Shown in pieces: positions 28,566-38,341 of a stretch of 64,000 bases of DNA. Source of the DNA: Nitrospira sp. MA-1. Its GTDB lineage: Bacteria; Nitrospirota; Nitrospiria; Nitrospirales; UBA8639. The first letter of the stretch is position 1, and every line of letters begins with the position of its first letter. The stretch covers positions 62,001 to 126,000 of the forward strand of contig JAQJDB010000003.1 in NCBI GenBank assembly GCA_032139905.1. The letters are read 5' to 3'. Made by a program: the position numbers and the translations under genes. The notes below the pieces were generated by a model, which searched no databases, was not told where the DNA came from, and was given only the letters and a program-made list of their open reading frames with translations.

Positions 28566-29789
28566 CTACTCAGTGAATTCAATAATTGCGAATTTTCGCT
28601 TGCCAATTTTCATCGGGTAGGATCGGCCAGGCTCAAAGGTCATCATTCCGTTGGGATCGGCAAGCTTGTCTCCGTCCACCTGGACCCCACCCTGGGAAAC
28701 GAGCCGTCTGGCTTCAGATTTACTGGGCACTAAGCCGGTCCGCATCAAAACGTCCACGACAGACAGGGAATAATCTTGCGAGTTATTAAAATCCGTGGGT
28801 GAGAGTTTCACATGGGCATCCGGCTCATCGGGAAAATCCCGCTTTTGAAATCGCTGTTTAAAATCTGCCTTGGCCTCTTCCACAGCATCACTTCCATGAT
28901 ATTGACGAACGATCTGCTCGGCCAGCGCCATTTTGGCTTCCATCGGATGCTGCCGCTTGACCTTATCCAAATTGCTAACCGTCAGGAGTTCGTAATACCG
29001 AAGCATCAGTTCATCGCTAATAGACATCAGCTTGCCGAACATGTCTGCCGGACGATCTTCCAAGGCGATATAATTTCCAAAGCTCTTACTCATTTTCCGG
29101 ACCCCATCGGTGCCTTCTAACAACGGCATCGTGAGCACCACCTGCGGCTTTTGTCCGTAATCCCGCTGCAAATCACGCCCGACGAGCAGGTTAAACTTCT
29201 GATCGGTTCCACCCAACTCGACATCGGCTTCCAACACCACCGAGTCATACCCCTGAACCAGGGGATACAGAAATTCATGCACGCTAATATGTTTTTGATC
29301 CCGGTATCGATTTGAGAAATCGTCCCGTTCCAACATCCGCGCCACGCTATAATGTGAACACAACTCCACCATTTTTTCGACCCGCATTCCACTCATCCAG
29401 TGGCTATTAAATTCGATACGGGTTTTCTGAGGATCCAGCGTTTTAAAAATTTGTTGTTCATAGGTTTTCGCATTGGCCAGCACTTGTTCTTTCGTCAGCG
29501 CTACACGGGTTTCCGACACGCCGGTCGGATCGCCGATCATGCCCGTAAAATCGCCAATGAGAAAAATAACTTGATGGCCTAACTCCTGAAAGTGCTTGAG
29601 TTTTTGAATTAACACCGTATGGCCCAGATGCAGGTCCGGCGCCGTGGGATCAAATCCGGCTTTAATATTGAGAGGACGCTGTTCCTTCAGTGACTCCGCT
29701 AATTTGGCCTTTAATTCGTCGAGCTGAATGACCTCCACGGTTCCCCGAAGAATCAGATCCAGTTGCCGGTTAATTTCTGAAGTTGTCAT
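28566..29789 (-). CDS. tyrS: Tyrosyl-tRNA synthetase
   Basis: Charges tRNA-Tyr with tyrosine. About 407 aa. The class I signature is [10 protein letters not shown] (HIGH variant), the second motif is KMSKSFGN, and [16 protein letters not shown] is the tyrosine-pocket region. A C-terminal S4 RNA-binding domain ([23 protein letters not shown]) ends the protein. GTG 29801 lies four codons upstream as an alternative start; neither has a strong ribosome binding site. It ends the run lipoprotein-gcvH-lpd-comEA-tyrS. Confidence 0.97.
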   Translation of the reverse strand: MTTSEINRQLDLILRGTVEVIQLDELKAKLAESLKEQRPLNIKAGFDPTAPDLHLGHTVLIQKLKHFQELGHQVIFLIGDFTGMIGDPTGVSETRVALTKEQVLANAKTYEQQIFKTLDPQKTRIEFNSHWMSGMRVEKMVELCSHYSVARMLERDDFSNRYRDQKHISVHEFLYPLVQGYDSVVLEADVELGGTDQKFNLLVGRDLQRDYGQKPQVVLTMPLLEGTDGVRKMSKSFGNYIALEDRPADMFGKLMSISDELMLRYYELLTVSNLDKVKRQHPMEAKMALAEQIVRQYHGSDAVEEAKADFKQRFQKRDFPDEPDAHVKLSPTDFNNSQDYSLSVVDVLMRTGLVPSKSEARRLVSQGGVQVDGDKLADPNGMMTFEPGRSYPMKIGKRKFAIIEFTE

Positions 29790-29820
29790 TTTATGAGCCA
29801 CGCTGTGTGAAAGTGAAAAA

Positions 29821-30384
29821 TTAACTCCCGATACCTATCGCCTTGGTTGAGACTCCTACACCGACAAAGGGGCGCAGTAGCTCCAACCGTTTTTCTCCAA
29901 TACCCGGCACAAGTACCAGGTCCTCAATGTGTCGAAATGCTCCATGGGAAGTTCGGTGCGCCACAATTCGTCCGGCAAGGACCGGTCCAATGCCAGGAAG
30001 ATGTTCTAATTCAGCCAAGGTGCCGTCGTTCAAATCCACGGTCACCACCGCGATTTCACGGGTTGGTTCCGGTTCATCTTCCACCATCACTTGAAGAGGG
30101 TATACGACATCTCTCCCCGAATGAGGCGCCACGTTCACAACTTCGGCGGGATGATCAGCGGAACCGGAAAGGATTGTGCGTGATTCGAGAACACCTGAAT
30201 TTTCGAGGGGAACGCCTGGAGAAATCGCTAGCTGCGGCCACCCGACCCAATAGACGAAACACACGCCTGCCCCCAAAAAGGCCAATTTCAATAGAAGAGA
30301 GACTCTGCAGGAAAATTCGCCTGAATGCCTATCAGGCCATTGCAACGACCCGGCTCGCAATCCCCTTGGTTTAACGTCATTCAT
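29821..30384 (-). CDS. ComEA-like helix-hairpin-helix protein
   Basis: Membrane-anchored protein of 187 aa. A short cytoplasmic lead and one membrane segment ([20 protein letters not shown]) precede a linker and a C-terminal pair of helix-hairpin-helix motifs: [16 protein letters not shown] and [16 protein letters not shown]. ComEA proteins bind incoming DNA in the periplasm during competence. The [17 protein letters not shown] lead is typical, but the usual DLNxA has become DLNDG. No other competence gene is in the window, so a role in DNA uptake is inferred from the fold only. Confidence 0.78.
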   Translation of the reverse strand: MNDVKPRGLRAGSLQWPDRHSGEFSCRVSLLLKLAFLGAGVCFVYWVGWPQLAISPGVPLENSGVLESRTILSGSADHPAEVVNVAPHSGRDVVYPLQVMVEDEPEPTREIAVVTVDLNDGTLAELEHLPGIGPVLAGRIVAHRTSHGAFRHIEDLVLVPGIGEKRLELLRPFVGVGVSTKAIGIGS

Positions 30385-30415
30385 GGTGCATCAATGACCA
30401 CATCTCACGGCATTA

Positions 30416-31816
30416 TTACCGCTTTCGCACCTGATGAATCGCCATGCCCTCCACATCCTCAGCCGCCTCCATCAACCCCTCCGAAAATGTCGGATGAGCA
30501 TGGATCATGTTGGCAAGATCCTCGACGGTCAACCCACCCTGCATCGCCATAGCGGCTTCATGAATAAGGTCCGCCGCATGGGCACCGATAATATGGACGC
30601 CAAGGATTTTCCTGGTCTGTTCATCCGAAATCACTTTGAAATGGCCAAATGGCTCTCCGACAGCCTGGGCTTTTCCGAGACCGGCATATTTGAATCGTCC
30701 GATCGCGACGGCCAAACCACGTTCGCGGGCTTGGGCCTCGGTCAGCCCGACTCGCCCGATTTCCGGCAAGGTAAATATTCCCGCAGGAATGACATCATAA
30801 TTAATGGCCTGCGGCCGGCCCATCGCGTTTGAGACCGCCACCTTTCCTTGAGCCGACGCAACATGAGCCAACATGAATTTTCCCGTCACATCTCCAATCG
30901 CATAAATACCGAGAACGGAGGTTTCCATTTTTTCGTTGACCAGAATTTCACCCTTGCTTCCGATCTCAACCCCAACCTGATCCAGCCCTAATTGGCCGGA
31001 GTTCAAACGACGCCCGACCGAAACCAGCAGGTGGCCGGCAACCAGCTCTTCTCCCGAAGCCAGCGTCACTCGCACGCCTTCATCAACTGCGGTCCATTTG
31101 GAAATCTGCGTATTGAGATAAAGTTGAATCTTGCGTTTCTTCAATTCACGGGTCATGGTGGAGATGGTATCTTCATCCTCGAGAGGCAGCACCGAAGGCA
31201 TCATTTCCACGACGCTCACTTCCGATCCCAGCCCGCTCAACAGGCAGGCGAACTCACAGCCTTCTACCCCGGCGCCGACAATCACCATGCTCCTGGGGAT
31301 CTCCGTTAAATCCAACGCGTCTTTACTGGTCAGCACCCGTTGACCATCAATAGGAAACTGAGGCAGTTGAGGCCAGGAAGAACCGGTGGCAAGAATAATG
31401 GCATCGGCATCAAGGGTGGAGGAAGACCCATCAGGGTGGGTAATCCGTACCTGCCGGTTACTGACTAATTCGCCCCGCCCCGGCACGTGCGTAATTTTCC
31501 ACTGCTTCAATAACGTGCCAATCCCCTTCACCAACCCGCGAACCACTTCCTCCTTGCGCGCGACCATGCGGGCAAGATCATAGGTCACCGGCCCTTCAAT
31601 GTTGAGGCCAAACGGCTGGGCATGCCGAACCCGTTCACCGAGATCAATAAAGCCCAACAGGGTTTTACTGGGAATACAGCCCCAATTCAGGCACACCCCC
31701 CCCAGCACCTGTTCTTCCAGGATCGTCACCGTAGCCCCTAATTGAGCGGCACGTATCGCGGCCACATACCCACCAGGGCCTGATCCGATAATCACGATGC
31801 GGGGAGACACGGTCAT
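30416..31816 (-). CDS. lpd: Dihydrolipoyl dehydrogenase
   Basis: FAD-dependent oxidation of dihydrolipoyl groups with NAD. 466 aa. The FAD site is IIGSGPGGYVAAIRAAQLG, the redox disulfide CLNWGCIPSK, the NAD fold VIVGAGVEGCEFACLLSGLGSEV, the second FAD motif YAIGDVTG, and the C-terminal His-Glu pair HAHPTFSEG. It overlaps gcvH by ATGA, so it most likely serves the glycine cleavage system here, and may also serve 2-oxoacid dehydrogenases. Confidence 0.96.
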   Translation of the reverse strand: MTVSPRIVIIGSGPGGYVAAIRAAQLGATVTILEEQVLGGVCLNWGCIPSKTLLGFIDLGERVRHAQPFGLNIEGPVTYDLARMVARKEEVVRGLVKGIGTLLKQWKITHVPGRGELVSNRQVRITHPDGSSSTLDADAIILATGSSWPQLPQFPIDGQRVLTSKDALDLTEIPRSMVIVGAGVEGCEFACLLSGLGSEVSVVEMMPSVLPLEDEDTISTMTRELKKRKIQLYLNTQISKWTAVDEGVRVTLASGEELVAGHLLVSVGRRLNSGQLGLDQVGVEIGSKGEILVNEKMETSVLGIYAIGDVTGKFMLAHVASAQGKVAVSNAMGRPQAINYDVIPAGIFTLPEIGRVGLTEAQARERGLAVAIGRFKYAGLGKAQAVGEPFGHFKVISDEQTRKILGVHIIGAHAADLIHEAAMAMQGGLTVEDLANMIHAHPTFSEGLMEAAEDVEGMAIHQVRKR

Positions 31817-32199
31817 GATTCCTGTGAGGCTAAAAATGCCGTGTATTGCTCCGGCGTCATCAACGCATCCACTTCACCGGGGTTGGCTAATTCCAGCACC
31901 GCGATCCACCCCTTTCCATAGGGATCCTGATTGAGCAGTTCGGGATGGTCTTGAAGCTCTGCGTTGACTTCGAGAATTTTTCCGGTCACCGGCGTGTAAA
32001 TCGTCGAGGTGGCCTTGGTCGACTCCACTTCGCCCAACTGATCTTCAGCCTGCAATGAGGTTCCTACTTTAGGAACGTCCACAAAGACCACATCCCCCAG
32101 GGCATCCTGAGCAAATTGACTGATGCCTAACGTCGCCTTGTTCCCTTCAACGCGAATCCATTCGTGCTCCTTGTGATAACGTAAATCCTGTGGCTCCAT
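31813..32199 (-). CDS. gcvH: Glycine cleavage system H protein
   Basis: Lipoyl-carrying shuttle protein of glycine cleavage, 128 aa. It begins MEPQDLRYHKEHEWIRVEG. The lipoylated lysine is in GEVESTKATSTIYTP, and GKGWIAVLEL is the C-terminal family segment. AAGGGGG precedes ATG 32199; the frame extends to 32280 but without family support. The stop overlaps the lpd start. The P and T proteins are not in the window. Confidence 0.95.
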   Translation of the reverse strand: MEPQDLRYHKEHEWIRVEGNKATLGISQFAQDALGDVVFVDVPKVGTSLQAEDQLGEVESTKATSTIYTPVTGKILEVNAELQDHPELLNQDPYGKGWIAVLELANPGEVDALMTPEQYTAFLASQES

Positions 32200-32309
32200 T
32201 ACAACCCCCTTTTGTTCAAAACGATGATGGCGTTCATATGTGTGTGCCTCCCATGCACGAGGTTGAGTGGGTGCACCCACCTCTATAGGCCAGAGACATC
32301 AGAGAAAAA

Positions 32310-33863
32310 TCAAGAAAAGGCGCGAATATCGTGTACGATACCAATTCCCGAAGGAAACTCATCAAGAAGTGACGCGCTGCCCCCGGCTGTTCCCGGCGCA
32401 ATGCGCTTTCCTCTCTCCGCCGGCATACTCACCCACACCCGCCGCGGATCATCAAGCACAGGAAGCAAGCGGGTCAACACAGCCTTTGTTGAGATGCGCC
32501 GGAGCTTCTCAATCGCCGACAGTTGATCAGACGATGAATGACGATCAATTTCCGGTCGCACAAAGAAAAAGGAAAACGGGCGCCGGATGGCTTCCATGGC
32601 ATCCTGGGCATAGTCCACTAAAGCCCGAACCGGATCGGTCAATCCATGCGGGTGGAGTTCCAGACCACATTGAACCGTCAAATGGCGTTTGCGAAGCTGG
32701 CCCATCAACTGCTCAACCACCGTCAATCGCTCGCGAGCCTTCCACCCGGCCCATCGCCAAAACGCGGAATCTTCTTCAAGAGCGCTTGTACCCTGTGTTG
32801 ATCGACTCGACACTTTCGATGCTCTGAGAGGATCAAACCCTGATTGGAATGCACGCACGGGATCAAAGCTCACACCGAATGCGGTTTGAAAACGGGTTAA
32901 CCCCGAACGGGATATCCCGTCATACATCCCCATGGGATAATCGTCGAGAAACACCAGACCGTCTACACCCTCCCCGGAAAGTTGTGCCAGAAAGTCATCG
33001 AGAAACCGTTGATACTCTGGATGAAACAGATCAAAAAATCTGGAATCCTGAGCCTGACGGGTGGTCACATTATAGGTGCGGTCTCGCCATTTCGGCAAAG
33101 GAGAATCGTGCCAATTGCCGACACAACGCAGATTCACTCCCACGTACACCAACAGATGCACCTGATGACTTCGTTCCACATATGAGCGCAAGAGCGCTTG
33201 TAGATCAATCAGATGCCGAGGCGCCTTCGACGTCCGCGATGGATCGGTGTGGAATCCGGCTCCCTCACAACCCAAATCAATCAACAGGGTGGTGATTCCA
33301 TCGGCTTTCATCTTTTTAATTCCCTGGTCAAAACCTCCACTGGCCGGCAATTGTTCAAGAGTTAACCTTATGGCCTGAGTATCGAGAGGAGGCATCGCAA
33401 AATTCTCAAGTAACCGTTGAAGTTCACTGAATTGCAACTGAGCATCAGCCTGATAGGGATTGGTACTCCCCGCAACGGCAAGCGTGCGGTATTGATCTCT
33501 GGCGGACTCCCATTCCCCCACCTGACGATAGGATTGAGCCAGCAACCAACGGCTTTGGACTTCAATCGATTCTTCAGGAAGAAGCGCCAGCAGCCGCGTG
33601 AGCCCGCTGATGGTTTGAGGATAGGCTTTCTCCTCAAAATATGCTTTCGATTGTTGAAAGAGTTGTGAATGGATTCGGTGAATATCCGGAGAGACTCCGG
33701 GTAGGGATGGCGCGCCTCCTTCATCACGATCCGGTACGGATTCGACAGCAGGAGGAGGAATGGCACCACTCACCGGTGGTCCCTGCGGAGGGCGTGTCCG
33801 TCCGCACCCGGCCAAGAGCCCCAGACACAGGGCCAGACTACAAATTATTAGCCAGGTTCTCAT
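32310..33863 (-). CDS. Lipoprotein with TPR-like and glycosidase-like domains
   Basis: Exported lipoprotein of 517 aa. The signal ends in a lipobox LLAGC (Cys20). Residues 60-170 are helical repeats of TPR type (LFQQSKAYFEEKAYPQTISGL, AQSYRQVGEWESARDQYR). Residues 180-517 resemble the GHL13/GH153 barrel of PgaB-type proteins, with LVYVGVNLRC, FDLFHPEYQRFLDDFLAQL and a possible catalytic GLVFLDDYPMGMYDG. In PgaB that domain cleaves poly-N-acetylglucosamine; here there is no deacetylase domain and no pga operon, so the substrate is open. It lies 110 bp upstream of gcvH. Confidence 0.65.
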   Translation of the reverse strand: MRTWLIICSLALCLGLLAGCGRTRPPQGPPVSGAIPPPAVESVPDRDEGGAPSLPGVSPDIHRIHSQLFQQSKAYFEEKAYPQTISGLTRLLALLPEESIEVQSRWLLAQSYRQVGEWESARDQYRTLAVAGSTNPYQADAQLQFSELQRLLENFAMPPLDTQAIRLTLEQLPASGGFDQGIKKMKADGITTLLIDLGCEGAGFHTDPSRTSKAPRHLIDLQALLRSYVERSHQVHLLVYVGVNLRCVGNWHDSPLPKWRDRTYNVTTRQAQDSRFFDLFHPEYQRFLDDFLAQLSGEGVDGLVFLDDYPMGMYDGISRSGLTRFQTAFGVSFDPVRAFQSGFDPLRASKVSSRSTQGTSALEEDSAFWRWAGWKARERLTVVEQLMGQLRKRHLTVQCGLELHPHGLTDPVRALVDYAQDAMEAIRRPFSFFFVRPEIDRHSSSDQLSAIEKLRRISTKAVLTRLLPVLDDPRRVWVSMPAERGKRIAPGTAGGSASLLDEFPSGIGIVHDIRAFS

Positions 33864-33937
33864 ACGGCATTAGGTGTATACGTGCAGAGGGACATGAGCC
33901 CAAAACCAATACACTATATCTATAAGAAGAGACAGGT

Positions 33938-33961
33938 ATGCCCGCCGATGTCGGCGGGCAT
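33938..33961. repeat. Long perfect palindromic hairpin
   Basis: Eleven-base arms (ATGCCCGCCGA and its complement) flank a two-base centre. It lies 46 bp past the ndk stop in the ndk-to-lipoprotein gap. There is no T run on either side, so it may be a weak terminator for ndk or an RNA-stability element. Confidence 0.5.
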
Positions 33962-34007
33962 CATGCCAAGGTCATTGAGCACCAACCAATTTAGTTTGGT
34001 CTTTTCA

Positions 34008-34424
34008 CTAGCCTAGATTGGATTCCGCGAAAAAGTACCGAATCTCAATTAGAGCATTTTCCGCAGAATCGGACCCATGCACCGCATTGGCCTCAATAGA
34101 AGCGCCATGCGCAGCCCGAATGGTGCCAGGATCGGCTTTCTTGGGATCGGTTGCCCCCATCAGATCACGGTGTTTTTTGACGGCATCCTTTCCTTCCAAC
34201 ACCACGACCACCACTGGCCCAGAGCTCATATAGGTGGTCAAGTCTTTAAAAAATGGGCGTTCTCGATGGACAGCATAGAACCCTTCTGCCATCCCTTGGG
34301 ATAACCGCATCATTTTCATAGCAACCGGAAATAACCCGGCTTCCTCATACCGGCGGACAATATCACCAATCGCATGCTTGGCCACCGCATCAGGTTTAAT
34401 AATTGCTAACGTCCGCTCTGACAT
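34008..34424 (-). CDS. ndk: Nucleoside diphosphate kinase
   Basis: Transfers the gamma phosphate between nucleoside tri- and diphosphates. 138 aa, the family length. It begins [15 protein letters not shown], and the phospho-histidine lies in NAVHGSDS. All active-site segments ([22 protein letters not shown]) are present. GAAGG lies just before the ATG. Monocistronic by context. Confidence 0.97.
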   Translation of the reverse strand: MSERTLAIIKPDAVAKHAIGDIVRRYEEAGLFPVAMKMMRLSQGMAEGFYAVHRERPFFKDLTTYMSSGPVVVVVLEGKDAVKKHRDLMGATDPKKADPGTIRAAHGASIEANAVHGSDSAENALIEIRYFFAESNLG

Positions 34425-34524
34425 ACCTTCTCGTCCTTTCCCAAAAATCCCATAATAAAACCCTGTGAATAAGAAAGGAGCATTTTACGGCCCCATCTAT
34501 TCAGTTGCAATCTCAAGACCACAC

Positions 34525-35820
34525 TTAAAAGTCTGTAATCACAATGACTTCGGCTGGCTGAAACACCACTCGCTCAGGCAGGGATTGGGAACCAGGATGC
34601 TGATCGAGCGAGCTGACACGCCACAGTCTGGGAGAAGACGGTAGGGCGCCCAACTCCCCGCTGGCCACATCAACCGGCTCATGAATATTCGTATTAAGAC
34701 AGAGGAGTGCCCAACTGTGTGAATTTTCCAACGACCGCCGTTCCAAAACGCACAGATTGGAGTGGCTCATCGACCGTTGAACCAGCTCCCCCTCCCCTTG
34801 CCAAAGCGGCACTGCTAATTTCCAGTGATTTACCGCACGGATAAAATCCTGCAAATCCCACCGGGGTGACTCCCAATCATCGGGAGTGGTCTTCACCACA
34901 TGCAACGACTTCTGAAATCCGAATTCATACCCCATCGGTATCATGAGGCCGGTGGAAAACAGCGCGGCAAAGGCATAGCGTTGCCGTTGGACCCCTTCAT
35001 TCCCCCCTGATTCAGCCGCCAGACGCGGGGTGTCATGGGACTCAGGAAATCCAATGGACGGCATATTCTGAAATTCACGGTGCTGAGTTAAGCACCAGGC
35101 ATCCTTGAAGTTCCACCACTTGGAACTATTACAAAAAAAGTGAAACCCCGCGTCTCCAAGTGCCCGCGTTTGCTCCAGGGTACAGCCCAGATTTTCCGCC
35201 CAAAAGACGGCCTGCGGATTCACCCGTTGCGCCCGATCAATCAAGAAACTCCACAACTCACCTGGAACTTTATAGGCCGCATCACATCGAAAACCCTGGA
35301 AGCCCAGCTCAAGATACCGGTCGACCAATTGCCCCCAAAACTCCCAGAGCTGCTCACGGTCCGGCGAATGCCGATTATCAATTTCGGCTAAGTCGCCCCA
35401 CACCGTTTTCTTGCTGGGATCATCCGGATCAACCGCATAGGGATTTTCAACTTTTCCGTGTTCATCCCGCATATACCAGTCGGGATGTTGGGACACTAAG
35501 GATGAATCAATGGCTGTGTGGTTTAAGACCAGATCCACCATGGGCGCCAGGCCACATTGCGCGATACCTTGAAGGGTGGGCCGCAACACATCAAGTCGCT
35601 GGTCCTGAGTCCCTTCCGGAAGAAATGCCGGATTCAGAAGATTATATTCTTTGATGGCATATAAACTTCCCGAAAATCCGGGGAGATGAATGGGATTCAC
35701 AAAGAGCCAATTAAATCCCATGCTTGCGGCTCGTTCCGCATGAGCAAGCCAGCGATCACAAGGACCGGCCAGGCGTGGAAACAGATTATAGACAAGGGGA
35801 ACACGGTGCGAAGGCTGCAT
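34525..35820 (-). CDS. GH13 alpha-amylase-family enzyme
   Basis: Predicted cytoplasmic alpha-glucan enzyme of 431 aa with no signal peptide. The catalytic residues of GH13 are visible: nucleophile in GFRCDAAYKVP, acid/base in VFWAENLG, third carboxylate in FPESHDTPR; MVDLVLNHT is conserved region I. A short C-terminal beta domain follows. It is shorter than maltosyltransferase GlgE (about 650 aa), so trehalose/maltose conversion or maltodextrin transfer cannot be chosen between. ATG 35820 follows a TTG in frame. It lies 10 bp downstream of the PanE fusion gene. Confidence 0.8.
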   Translation of the reverse strand: MQPSHRVPLVYNLFPRLAGPCDRWLAHAERAASMGFNWLFVNPIHLPGFSGSLYAIKEYNLLNPAFLPEGTQDQRLDVLRPTLQGIAQCGLAPMVDLVLNHTAIDSSLVSQHPDWYMRDEHGKVENPYAVDPDDPSKKTVWGDLAEIDNRHSPDREQLWEFWGQLVDRYLELGFQGFRCDAAYKVPGELWSFLIDRAQRVNPQAVFWAENLGCTLEQTRALGDAGFHFFCNSSKWWNFKDAWCLTQHREFQNMPSIGFPESHDTPRLAAESGGNEGVQRQRYAFAALFSTGLMIPMGYEFGFQKSLHVVKTTPDDWESPRWDLQDFIRAVNHWKLAVPLWQGEGELVQRSMSHSNLCVLERRSLENSHSWALLCLNTNIHEPVDVASGELGALPSSPRLWRVSSLDQHPGSQSLPERVVFQPAEVIVITDF

Positions 35821-35830
35821 CAAGACACAC

Positions 35831-37189
35831 CTACTCTTTCTCTGGACAGACTTGAGGTGGACGACTATCCGAAACCAGGCCTTTGGAAACGATCATGCTG
35901 CCGATCTGTTTCACATTGGCGCACAAGTCACCCAAGCCAGGGGTAACTAGCCGGAACGGCCCGCCGCGTTCGGTGGGAAAGGGCGCGCCATCCATTTCAT
36001 ACAACAAAATGCCAAACTCCACGGCTTGCTTTATCGTCAGACAGGCAGAAAATTTTCCATCCTGCGACTCAAAGGTCACATGGTCGGCTCCCACATCAAG
36101 CGTCACAACATCAAGTATTGCTTGAAGTTTAACGCCACGAATATTCATGCCGGGCATCAATGCGGGCAATTCAGAAATCTGATGCGCCGCAGGAAGTTTC
36201 GCCAGTGTCGTTCGCGTCAATTGCAGAGACTGCATGATGGCCCCGCCTACCTGAATCGTAGCCTCGACAGAAGGCTTGGATATAGTCATGGCCTTAATGA
36301 AGGCCGTTAACATGTCATTCATGGGAGTGGGCACGGCAAATGCTTTGCCTTGCCCGCTAATAAAACCGTTCAGCTCATCAATCTCAGTGGGCCGTCCGGC
36401 CAACCAATCATCATACATCGAGGTATGGATATCACGAAGTTCTTGAGCCCATTTAACGACCTTCTGCGGCATATCCTCGTCCAACGGCACACGGTGCGCC
36501 GCCATGGCCACGGCCGAGACCTCCCGCACGATGGTCGCGATGACCGGTTGGAACTCCGGATGATCCAGGGCTTTCGCCACCCGGTCATTCAGCAATACCG
36601 TCAAGGGGTTAAACACACAATTCCAACACATTTTCTCCCATTTCGCGCGCCGGATATCAGGATTGATGAAACAGGGAAGTCCTCCACCTTTAAATAATTC
36701 CAGTATGACTTGAAGTCTTGAGGTCTCCATCCCCAACGGTTCGCCAATGGCCAGCATCCCTTTTTTATAATGGTCAATGACTCCGGGCTCGGCGATCCTG
36801 GAATAGATAAAGGCCACCCCGCCCACAATCCGCTCACGGCCAAACCTGGCCATCAGGGTATCCTCAATCGTCACCCCATTTTGCAACGTCAGAATGGTGG
36901 TATCCGGTTTCAGCACCGGCTCTATCTGATCCATGACCTCATCCAGGTCATAGGCTTTAATCCCCAACACAATCAGATCCGGTTGGGGCAGTTCCTTGGG
37001 ATCCGAAGCCACCTTGGGATGCACGGTAAAGCTCTCACCAATCGCGCTCCGGATGGTCAGCCCGTTTTTAGCAACTGCCTCCCTGGAACGCGGGCGCAGG
37101 AGAAACGACACGTTCGGATTGTGGCGAGACAGATGCGCACCGAAATATCCCCCAACCGAACCCGCCCCCACAAACAAAATCTCCTTCAT
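35831..37189 (-). CDS. PanE-like reductase fused to a molybdopterin-oxidoreductase-like tail
   Basis: Protein of 452 aa. Residues 1-310 are 2-dehydropantoate 2-reductase-like: NADP loop GAGSVGGYFGAHLSRH, catalytic lysine in AKWEKMCWNCVFNPLTVL, and Asn/Glu segments in the helical domain. PanE is normally near 300 aa. Residues 330-440 look like part of a sulfite-oxidase-type molybdopterin domain: VTFESQDGKFSACLTIKQAV, ILLYEMDGAPFPTERGGPFRLVTPG and ANVKQIGSMIV. The N-terminal part of that domain with the Mo-binding cysteine is not evident, so the tail may bind no cofactor. AAAGG precedes the ATG. The gene is followed by the GH13 gene. Confidence 0.75.
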   Translation of the reverse strand: MKEILFVGAGSVGGYFGAHLSRHNPNVSFLLRPRSREAVAKNGLTIRSAIGESFTVHPKVASDPKELPQPDLIVLGIKAYDLDEVMDQIEPVLKPDTTILTLQNGVTIEDTLMARFGRERIVGGVAFIYSRIAEPGVIDHYKKGMLAIGEPLGMETSRLQVILELFKGGGLPCFINPDIRRAKWEKMCWNCVFNPLTVLLNDRVAKALDHPEFQPVIATIVREVSAVAMAAHRVPLDEDMPQKVVKWAQELRDIHTSMYDDWLAGRPTEIDELNGFISGQGKAFAVPTPMNDMLTAFIKAMTISKPSVEATIQVGGAIMQSLQLTRTTLAKLPAAHQISELPALMPGMNIRGVKLQAILDVVTLDVGADHVTFESQDGKFSACLTIKQAVEFGILLYEMDGAPFPTERGGPFRLVTPGLGDLCANVKQIGSMIVSKGLVSDSRPPQVCPEKE

Positions 37190-37430
37190 CCGATGACCTT
37201 TCTTAATAGATAAAAATTTGTGTAATACTTTAGATATCTGGCGGCCAGTCTAAGCATTTATGAGATCTCAACAACATGGTCATCCTGAATTGGAAGCGAA
37301 GGGTCTGTGCCTAGGACGAACAGCCCTAGAACCCAGCAACATTCTTCGTTTCAGGATTACCCCGAGAAATGCCAAAAATGAAAGGCTCTACTCTAGCAGA
37401 ATTAGCCTCTCTCGCCTACGGACCTTTAGC

Positions 37431-37895
37431 TTACTTGGCGCCATAAAACTGCAACTGGCGCCACGCCTCATAGACCACCACGGCCACCGCATTGCTCAAA
37501 TTCAGGCTACGAGAGTCTGGCCGCATGGGAATGCGCAACCGATGGTCCGGAGGAAGGGCTTCCAGGATATGGGCAGGCAGGCCCCGCGTCTCGGGGCCAA
37601 AGTACAAAGCATCACCAGGTTGGAAGGCCACGTCATGATAGGGTCGCTGTCCTTTTGTAGTGATCGCAAAAATTCGTGAGGGCTTTTGAGCATCCAGGTA
37701 GTCCTGCAGCGTGGGATAATCCTTCATCCTGGCCAATTCATGATAATCCAACCCGGCCCGACGCGCCCGCTTATCATCCAACTCAAATCCCAGCGGATGA
37801 ATCAGATGCAAACCGAATCCGGTATTGGCACATAACCGAATAATATTCCCGGTGTTCGGTGGAATTTCGGGTTCGTAGAGGACAACATCCAGCAT
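37431..37895 (-). CDS. trmL: tRNA (cytidine/uridine-34 2'-O) methyltransferase
   Basis: SPOUT-fold methyltransferase of 154 aa that methylates the wobble ribose of leucine tRNAs. It begins [21 protein letters not shown], with the knot segments [37 protein letters not shown]. These are the SAM-binding trefoil motifs of TrmL. No strong ribosome binding site is visible. Monocistronic by context. Confidence 0.95.
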   Translation of the reverse strand: MLDVVLYEPEIPPNTGNIIRLCANTGFGLHLIHPLGFELDDKRARRAGLDYHELARMKDYPTLQDYLDAQKPSRIFAITTKGQRPYHDVAFQPGDALYFGPETRGLPAHILEALPPDHRLRIPMRPDSRSLNLSNAVAVVVYEAWRQLQFYGAK

Positions 37896-38341
37896 CGTAG
37901 GAATTAAGGAACCGGATATGAGACTTCCATGAATACTTTCAAATAAGACAGACCGTCAGTCGAACAGCCTTCACTGTTCAATGCTGCCATTTTTGAGGAA
38001 AGCCGTGGTATGGGGGGCGGGGCTATGAAAAACTGGCAGGAAAAGAGAGGCTTCGCTTTCCATTTCCAGTACGCATAGCTTGCGTTTAAAATGGTCCGTC
38101 TCTGCAAAACAGCTCTTCAGCTACCCAAGAGGGCGGAGTTCTCCTAACACCTCGCAGCACAAAATGTGTTCCTCACAACCGCGCACACCGGCCCCTAGTG
38201 TCACTTCGATTGGTAACACATTTCCAGTCCCGTTGGTAAGGTGGCCTTCAATTTCAAGTCCAGAAAGTAGGGAGCAGAATCATTTCCAACCTCTTCAAAG
38301 CCAGGAACCTATCAAGGCAATCACTCCTGATTTTCTGTACC
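37896..38341. other. Gene-free region before the A/B locus
   Basis: About 445 bp between trmL and the end of B2. Open frames here lack ribosome binding sites and family features. I found no terminator for B2 and no mobile-element trace. Confidence 0.5.
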
